Assembly (NCBI RefSeq): GCF_018881575.1
Contig: NZ_JACVQB010000002.1
Coordinates: forward strand, 124,001 to 188,000
DNA length: 64,000 nt
Source of the DNA: Polynucleobacter sp. UK-Kesae-W10
GTDB taxonomy: Bacteria; Pseudomonadota; Gammaproteobacteria; Burkholderiales; Burkholderiaceae
Reading direction: 5' to 3'
The position numbers were made by a program, and so were the translations under genes. Positions 58,971 to 64,000 of this stretch are shown one piece after another. Numbering within the stretch: the stretch's first letter is position 1; every line of letters begins with the position of its first letter. The notes under the pieces were generated by a model. That model did not search any database. It worked only from the letters and a program-made list of their open reading frames with translations, and had not been told where the DNA came from.

Positions 58971-59587
58971 CCAACTTCCTACAGACTTTCGCTTTAGCGG
59001 AGATGGCGATTACTTGTGCCATCCTATGTATTTGGGTGATGCAAAAGGTTTCAACACAGTTGTTACCCACTTTTGTCAAAGCATTGTTCGTGTTGGTATT
59101 GGCAAATGCATTTTTCTGGCCACTCGGCTTCTCATTAGAGTTGCCGTTGGCTGGCTATGTGCGCGGTATCACAGGGGATCTCAGTATTGTGACGACACTA
59201 TTGTTGTGGAGTGCCTTATTGAAAAACCATAAGCCAGCGCCGCTCGGTTTTAAATTGAGCGTTGCCATCATTGCGCTGGTTTTTTATCCATTAGCCTTGG
59301 GTCTAGGCATGATCGACCCCTATGCCTGGGGGTATGGATCTATCGCGCTTTTGATTGCAGTTCTGATCTGCGCTCTGATCTGCGGCCTGACAAATTGGAC
59401 GCAGGGCGTTTGGATTATCGCGCTTGCCATTATTGCTTGGGCGTTTGGGCTGCAAGAATCTACCAATCTTTGGGATTATTTACTGGATCCATTTTTGGCG
59501 ATCTGGGCCATTTTTTCTGTTGTCAGCAATATTCTTCGGGCGCGTAAGGAGAAGGCGCGTTCGGGTTATTTGTTTAGACCGGGTTAA
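58967..59587 (+). CDS. membrane protein, third gene of the surface operon
   Basis: A 206-residue protein with about six hydrophobic helices and short loops, ending in a basic tail (RARKEKARSG). I do not recognise a family. Its start overlaps the BNR gene stop by four bases. It may be a partner of the glycosyltransferase, for example a lipid carrier flippase or a channel; this is only inference from the coupling. Confidence 0.65.
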   Translation: MTNFLQTFALAEMAITCAILCIWVMQKVSTQLLPTFVKALFVLVLANAFFWPLGFSLELPLAGYVRGITGDLSIVTTLLLWSALLKNHKPAPLGFKLSVAIIALVFYPLALGLGMIDPYAWGYGSIALLIAVLICALICGLTNWTQGVWIIALAIIAWAFGLQESTNLWDYLLDPFLAIWAIFSVVSNILRARKEKARSGYLFRPG

Positions 59588-59662
59588 TGGGCATTCAAGT
59601 GCAAAGTAGTAAAGTAAGGTGAATCGAGTGCGCTATTGAGATGAGTCAAGACTGAGGCAAAT

Positions 59663-60946
59663 ATGAAGCAGGTAAGTCAACTGAACATGCCAGCATTTGG
59701 CAATAAGAGCATCCGGCAGATCCTATCAGCCATCGTTTGCGGATCTACATTGAGTGGATGCGTCATGAACCCAGGCCCCTATCAGCCAAGTGGAAACTAT
59801 CCGCCTGTGTATATGCAAGATGGTGGCTATGTTAATCAAGGCTACGCGCAAGACCCAAATTACAACGCTGGTCCACAAACGATTTCTACTGCGCAACTGC
59901 AGTCGTTGGTTTCTCCGATTGCACTTTACCCAGACTCATTGCTTTCATTGATGCTGCTGGCTTCGACATATCCACTAGAGATTGCAGAGGCTTACAACTG
60001 GCGAAACAGTAATGCATCCCTCAAGGGTGACGCTCTTCAAAATGCGCTAAAGGCGCAGTCGTGGAACGATAGCGTGAAATCATTAATAGCATTTTCAAAA
60101 GCATTTAACTTGATGGGTTCAAAGTTGCAGTGGACGCAGAACTTGGGGAATGCTTATAAGCTCCAGGCTGCCGATACGATGCAAGCGGTACAGAATCTGC
60201 GGAAGCTTGCCGTTAAAACTGGCAGCCTAAAGTCGAATAAAGAAATTACTGTGACCACGGATGCAAACGGCAATATCCTCATCAGCTCGGCTAATGAAAA
60301 AGTGGTTTACATTCCAAACTACAACCCGACGGTAGTGTATGGACCATGGCCATATCCTGATTACCCGCCATATCCTATTTATGACCCTGCTTGGGGTTTC
60401 TTGGATTTTGGTCTGGGCTTTGCGATTGGCGATGCCTTTTGGACCTATCCCAATTGGTCTAACGGCACGATTAACTCTACAACGATCACCCCATCTGGGC
60501 GCGTTCCTGCGCGACCTGTGATTGGGCCGGCCAGCATTGTGAACCAGCAGCGCTTATTGAATGACTGGAAGAATAATGCTACCCCTGGGGAGAAGCAGGC
60601 GGCTCGTCTGGATGGTCAACGTGCTAACAATGCGTTCCAGAAAGATGCAACACCTCAAGAAAGAAATCAAGCCGAGCGTCTCAATCAAGAGGCGCGTAAC
60701 GATGCTCAAGTCGATAGGACTGACCCCAATGTCTATCGTGAGGCGGCCCAAGAAAACGCTTTACGTGATCAAGCTCGCTTTGATGGTGATGAAGATCGCT
60801 CACGTGGCTTTGGCGGAGGCCACATGGGTGGATTTGGAGGTGGTGGAGGCGGCTTTGGTGGTGGAGGTCACATGAGTGGATTTAGTGGCGGCGGTGGTCA
60901 TATGGGCGGTTTTGGTGGCGGCCATATGAGTGGATTTAGACGTTAA
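59663..60946 (+). CDS. DUF3300 lipoprotein with Gly/His/Met-rich tail
   Basis: A 427-residue precursor. The lipobox L30-S-G-C33 makes a lipoprotein. The DUF3300 domain (about 75-270) has LQSLVSPIALYPDSLLSLMLLASTYPLEIAEAYNW and IPNYNPTVVYGPWPYPDYPPYPIYDP. After a charged helical linker, the last 45 residues are Gly with GGHMGGF/GGHMSGF-type repeats. His and Met spaced by Gly could bind copper. The domain's function is unknown. The next gene encodes a Rap1a-type protein 22 bases on. Confidence 0.88.
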   Translation: MKQVSQLNMPAFGNKSIRQILSAIVCGSTLSGCVMNPGPYQPSGNYPPVYMQDGGYVNQGYAQDPNYNAGPQTISTAQLQSLVSPIALYPDSLLSLMLLASTYPLEIAEAYNWRNSNASLKGDALQNALKAQSWNDSVKSLIAFSKAFNLMGSKLQWTQNLGNAYKLQAADTMQAVQNLRKLAVKTGSLKSNKEITVTTDANGNILISSANEKVVYIPNYNPTVVYGPWPYPDYPPYPIYDPAWGFLDFGLGFAIGDAFWTYPNWSNGTINSTTITPSGRVPARPVIGPASIVNQQRLLNDWKNNATPGEKQAARLDGQRANNAFQKDATPQERNQAERLNQEARNDAQVDRTDPNVYREAAQENALRDQARFDGDEDRSRGFGGGHMGGFGGGGGGFGGGGHMSGFSGGGGHMGGFGGGHMSGFRR

Positions 60947-60968
60947 TCTTTATTAAGAGAAAAGCATC

Positions 60969-61343
60969 ATGAAAAAAATATCGACAGCATTCGTTCTGAT
61001 TGCATCAATTCTTTGCTTTGCCCCAAGTGCATTCGCACAGAAAGACCTCCCAGCAGATGATGCTAGCACGGCAGCATTTGTAGAGCTCTGCAAAAATCCT
61101 GACGATGTCGCAGGACGCAGTTTTTGTTTTGGCTTTGGTGAAGGCGTGTATCAGGAGTATTTGGCGTCGCGCACACCAAATGCCAAGCCAGCTATCTGCT
61201 TTGCAAACCGAAGTGATACTCGTGATCAAGTGCTGCAGAAATTTTTAATATGGAATAAAGCCAATCCCCAGTTCAATCAAGAGAAGGCGGCCAAAACCTT
61301 AATACGCTTTTTTATTGACAATTACCCCTGCAAACAAGGGTAA
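60969..61343 (+). CDS. Rap1a/Tai-type immunity domain protein
   Basis: A 124-residue exported protein (signal peptide to about 23, SAFAQ). It has the cysteine pattern of the Rap1a/Tai family: FVELCKNP, RSFCFGFGEGVYQEY, PAICFANRSDTRDQVLQKFLIWNKANPQ and the terminal DNYPC. Rap1a and Tai4 neutralise type VI amidase toxins in the periplasm. No type VI genes lie in the window, so the immunity role is a family-based guess; many such genes are orphans. It ends at a strong terminator. Confidence 0.85.
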   Translation: MKKISTAFVLIASILCFAPSAFAQKDLPADDASTAAFVELCKNPDDVAGRSFCFGFGEGVYQEYLASRTPNAKPAICFANRSDTRDQVLQKFLIWNKANPQFNQEKAAKTLIRFFIDNYPCKQG

Positions 61344-61357
61344 GTCGATAGGCCAAT

Positions 61358-61384
61358 AAAAAACCAGCTTAGCGCTGGTTTTTT
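61358..61384. terminator. bidirectional terminator
   Basis: AAAAAACCAGC (61358-61368), loop TTAGC, GCTGGTTTTTT (61374-61384). It lies between the Rap1a-type gene and the convergent Bug gene and fits both. Confidence 0.93.
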
Positions 61385-61405
61385 ATTGACTAGGTATTTA
61401 TAAAA

Positions 61406-62398
61406 TTAATCTGCATAAGCTCCAGCCTTACGAATCACTGGACCCCACTTGTTAATTTCTGCTTCCAGATGTTCTTTAAGGCCATTTGGAGTTCTCTTGG
61501 CAGGTGGCACAATTTCAATATTCGATTCCGCTAAGCGAGCTTTAACTTCAGGATCGTTCAGGGCAACATTGAGAGCCTTGTTAATCTTGGCAACTACAGC
61601 TGGAGGTGTGCCTTTAGAGACGTACATACCATGCCAAACTTTGACCTCAAAGCCTTTGAGGCCTTGCTCATCTAAAGTTGGAATATTTGGTAGTGCTGGA
61701 AGGCGCTTAGGAGTGGTCACACCATAAGCCTTAACCAAGCCGTCTTTAATATAAGGAACGGTTTGGGTGGTTTGGTCACACAATAAGTCGACTTGGCCGC
61801 CCAGCAGGTCTGTCAAGGCAGGACCAGTCCCTTTGTAAGGAACGGTTGTGAGTTCTACGCCTTCGCGGGACATAAATAAGAGTCCGCAAAGCTGTGAAAC
61901 TGCACCCGGGCCAGCATTGGCTAAGGTTACCTTGTCTTTATTTGCTTTGATATAGACCTCGAGCTCCTTGAAGTCTTTTGGAGGAAAGTTTTTACGACCC
62001 AGGAGCACCATTGGCACATCTACAACTTGACCGATGTATTCAAAATCCTTCATTGGGTCAAAGTTCAGCTTCTTGTATAAGGCCGGTGCAGTGGCCATTC
62101 CCATATGGTGAATGAAGATGGTGTAGCCATCCGGTGCGGAGCGCGCAACGCGAGTTGCGGCAATGGTTCCGCCAGCGCCTACGGTGTTTTCAACGATCAC
62201 GGTTTGACCGAGCTCTTTGCCCATCGGCACGGCAATGAGACGGGCCACAGCGTCTGTCGGGCCACCAGCAGAGAAGGGGACCACCAAAGTGATTGGTTTA
62301 TTAGGGTATGGATCAGCAGCGAGTGCGGTTCCCGCAAGGAATGCAGTGCTGGCCAGTGTCAATAAACCAGCAAATAGCGATTTACGTAATTTCATCAT
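61406..62398 (-). CDS. Bug-type tripartite tricarboxylate transporter binding protein
   Basis: A 330-residue periplasmic binding protein, with a signal peptide ending at TALAADP. Family marks are YPNKPITLVVPFSAGGPTDAVARLIA, VIVENTVGAGGTIAATRVARSAPDGYTIFIHH and the Asp-containing ligand loop. It is last in a minus-strand operon after a CoA-ester lyase and a PrpD-type gene, which suggests a C4-C6 dicarboxylate ligand such as citramalate, mesaconate or a methylcitrate-like acid. The ligand is inferred from context only. Confidence 0.92.
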   Translation of the reverse strand: MMKLRKSLFAGLLTLASTAFLAGTALAADPYPNKPITLVVPFSAGGPTDAVARLIAVPMGKELGQTVIVENTVGAGGTIAATRVARSAPDGYTIFIHHMGMATAPALYKKLNFDPMKDFEYIGQVVDVPMVLLGRKNFPPKDFKELEVYIKANKDKVTLANAGPGAVSQLCGLLFMSREGVELTTVPYKGTGPALTDLLGGQVDLLCDQTTQTVPYIKDGLVKAYGVTTPKRLPALPNIPTLDEQGLKGFEVKVWHGMYVSKGTPPAVVAKINKALNVALNDPEVKARLAESNIEIVPPAKRTPNGLKEHLEAEINKWGPVIRKAGAYAD

Positions 62399-62494
62399 GA
62401 GTCTCAGTAGTGTTTGTTATAAAAAGCGCGAATGTACTACGTTGGTACAACCTTATTTTGCCAGTATTTTGGCTAATTGCGGGCCTGCTTGCGA

Positions 62495-63346
62495 TTAGTG
62501 TTTACCAGCAAGAGCAAGTGTTCTCTGAGCTAGAAGGACTACTGGGCGATCAATCATTTTTCCATCGAGCTTTACAGCACCTCCTTTTGAGGCGTGATCG
62601 GCCTCAATGACTCTTTGGGCCCAAGTGAGCTCCTCTTCAGTAGGCATAAAGGCTGCTTTCACGATAGCGACTTGTTTGGGGTGTATGCAGAGCTTGGCAC
62701 CGAATCCCATGCGCTTTGCTCTCTCAGAGTCTTCGGTGATCCGCGGAAGATCATCGGTTGATGGTGTAACCCCATCAATAGGAGGGGCAATTTGCGCCAA
62801 ACGGGATGCCAGGACTATTTGGTAGCGGGCAGGTTGTAATTCCGTTTCTTGTGCATCGCAAACCATACCAAGATCTGCCTGCAGATCAAGATTACCTAAG
62901 GCAAGGCGCAATACTTGGTTGGAGTTTGCAATCTCACGCAAATGATCTAATCCTTTAGCGGTTTCAATCATTGGAATCATCGCGGTGTGCGGCAACATGA
63001 GGGCCGCACCATTGATTTGATCTAAAGATTCACTTTTGGGAATGAGTAGGCAGCTGATTTTGAGTTCTTGCGCCAAGATTAAATCCGCCGAATAGAACTT
63101 CGTGCCAGGAGAGTTGCTGCGAATCACTAAGCGTTTTTTTTGTTCCTCAGAAAACTGGGGCCATGCAGCACGAATGGCATTGCGTGCCGCCTCTTTATCT
63201 TCCTCGGCAACAGCGTCCTCAAGATCTAGTACAACACCGCTCGCCCCGCTATCGAGTGCCTTAGCAAAACGTTCAGGGCGCGTGCCTGGAACGAATAAAA
63301 AGTTACTACTAAAGCCAAGGGGAGTATCGAGTGGGTTCATATTCAA
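62495..63346 (-). CDS. HpcH/HpaI (CitE-like) CoA-ester lyase
   Basis: A 283-residue TIM-barrel enzyme of the citrate lyase beta / malyl-CoA lyase family. Marks are SNFLFVPGTRPERFAKAL, VVLDLEDAVAEEDKEAAR (metal/substrate Asp-Glu), RSNSPGTKFYSADL, MIPMIETAKGL and the C-terminal KLCIHPKQVAIVKAAF. It cleaves a CoA ester such as citramalyl-, malyl- or 3-hydroxy-3-methylglutaryl-like-CoA. It sits 27 bases after the PrpD-type gene and 96 bases before the Bug gene, so a dicarboxylate degradation pathway is likely. Exact substrate not readable. Confidence 0.88.
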   Translation of the reverse strand: MNMNPLDTPLGFSSNFLFVPGTRPERFAKALDSGASGVVLDLEDAVAEEDKEAARNAIRAAWPQFSEEQKKRLVIRSNSPGTKFYSADLILAQELKISCLLIPKSESLDQINGAALMLPHTAMIPMIETAKGLDHLREIANSNQVLRLALGNLDLQADLGMVCDAQETELQPARYQIVLASRLAQIAPPIDGVTPSTDDLPRITEDSERAKRMGFGAKLCIHPKQVAIVKAAFMPTEEELTWAQRVIEADHASKGGAVKLDGKMIDRPVVLLAQRTLALAGKH

Positions 63347-63373
63347 AGGGTGACTAGTTTATTCAAGCAAATA

Positions 63374-64000
63374 TTATTGGACGGGTAGTAATAGACCAAT
63401 CTTGGCCTGATTACGGATATTCCACAAGCGATCAATTGCCTGGGCCATTTCTGCGGGGCTAGCGCCACCACTAAAAGCCGCTAGGCGCATGGCTTTATCA
63501 GTGATTTCAGCTCTAGAAAGAGTATTGCCTGGATCGCCTTTTGGCTCATCAACGCGACCTGTCAATATTTGGCCGTTATTTAAATGTACTTTCACTTTGC
63601 CAATCCAACGCTGCGGGTAAGCGCCATCCACTTCGGGATCTAAGGTCATAGAAACGTGATCGCGGAATAAGCAAATCGCATCATCGTGAAAATGGTCATC
63701 AAATTCTTGTAAGCCAGCAAATTGATAGTGTGCAATTAAAGCCAGCACAGTGCCCATCGAGAATTTGGATTGATGCACAGTTGCAGGATCGGTGACAGGA
63801 CCCAGTACGTCAATAGCACCTTGATGCACTAAGGTTTCTACTTTGGCGATATCGCTCGGTTTGAGGTGGTGTGCCAGCATGACTTGCAAAAGTGCGTCAG
63901 CAGCAGGATGGGTATGACGACAGGAGGCGTGGTACTTAAAGCTGGTTTCAGCCAGAGTCCAGCGGGTGCCCAAACGATCTACTAATTTGCTGGGGTCCGC
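63374..64000 (-). CDS. MmgE/PrpD family protein, C-terminal part (window-truncated)
   Basis: The frame runs from the window end to TAA at 63374 and covers the last 208 residues; the start lies beyond the window (the codon read as a start near 63973 is an internal TTG). Family features are FKYHASCRHTHPAADALLQ and the C-terminal lid with VDGAYPQRWIGKVKVHLNNG and KGDPGNTLSRAEITDKAMRLAA. The family includes 2-methylcitrate dehydratase and cis-aconitate decarboxylase (itaconate former). It leads the operon with the CoA-ester lyase and the Bug gene, which points to C5-C7 branched dicarboxylates. Confidence 0.85.
   Translation of the reverse strand, partial: ADPSKLVDRLGTRWTLAETSFKYHASCRHTHPAADALLQVMLAHHLKPSDIAKVETLVHQGAIDVLGPVTDPATVHQSKFSMGTVLALIAHYQFAGLQEFDDHFHDDAICLFRDHVSMTLDPEVDGAYPQRWIGKVKVHLNNGQILTGRVDEPKGDPGNTLSRAEITDKAMRLAAFSGGASPAEMAQAIDRLWNIRNQAKIGLLLPVQ

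Noticed and set aside
60790..60946. Short repeats at the DUF3300 3' end as a possible CRISPR or tandem repeat array.
   Set aside because: They are in frame and encode Gly/His/Met repeats; there are no regular spacers.

Overview
The window is chromosomal DNA from a free-living betaproteobacterium of the Burkholderiales, most likely Polynucleobacter. The call rests on protein resemblance and gene order: tandem cphA'/cphA with a divergent ABC transporter and DUF1854 gene, ftsK-lolA-serS in series, nadE next to a PII gene, two Bug-type tripartite tricarboxylate binding proteins, and an OFA-type oxalate/formate antiporter. The genes are tightly packed, with short intergenic gaps and many strong stem-loop terminators between convergent genes. 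I see no insertion sequence, prophage, integrase or CRISPR array.

Layout. 1-4.6 kb: the end of alanine dehydrogenase, a GDT1-type cation exporter, pepN and fbp. 4.6-12.4 kb: a cyanophycin locus, with cphA' and cphA on the minus strand and an ABC exporter plus a DUF1854 protein on the plus strand. 12.4-13.3 kb: tRNA-Thr, an unidentified densely structured RNA with its own promoter, a 35-codon gene with its own promoter and terminator, and a hairpin-rich leader for the oxalate/formate antiporter. 14.6-19.6 kb: a probable copper-acquisition operon (DUF2946, TonB receptor, Asp-box protein, TlpA-like thioredoxin, PCuAC chaperone). 19.6-31.6 kb: ilvD, an orphan FixJ-type regulator flanked by two copies of one palindrome, a RodZ-like protein, PII, nadE, soluble and membrane pyrophosphatases, trxB and ftsK. 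31.6-38.6 kb: lolA, serS, tRNA-Ser and small conserved genes, including a histone-H1-like tail fused to a globular domain. 38.6-49.8 kb: oxidoreductases, an orphan PIN protein, hemN, ompW with two FNR boxes, uup and cbpAM. 49.8-64 kb: a UxaA hydratase, pirin, a membrane-anchored TAXI protein, psiE, flavocytochrome c (fccAB), a glycosyltransferase/sialidase-like/membrane operon, a DUF3300 lipoprotein with a Rap1a-type protein, and a CoA-lyase/PrpD/Bug operon cut by the window end.

Themes. Nitrogen storage (cyanophycin, PII, glutamine-dependent NAD synthase), small organic acid uptake (oxalate/formate antiporter, two Bug proteins, TAXI protein, UxaA, CoA lyase), energy economy (proton-pumping pyrophosphatase, sulfide-type flavocytochrome) and metal handling (copper operon, Mn/Ca exporter). 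The least explained parts are the structured RNA and small gene at 12.5-13.07 kb, the copper operon's Cys/His-bearing propeller protein, the palindrome pair around the FixJ-type regulator, the cyanophycin-linked transporter, and the three-gene surface operon at 56-59.6 kb.
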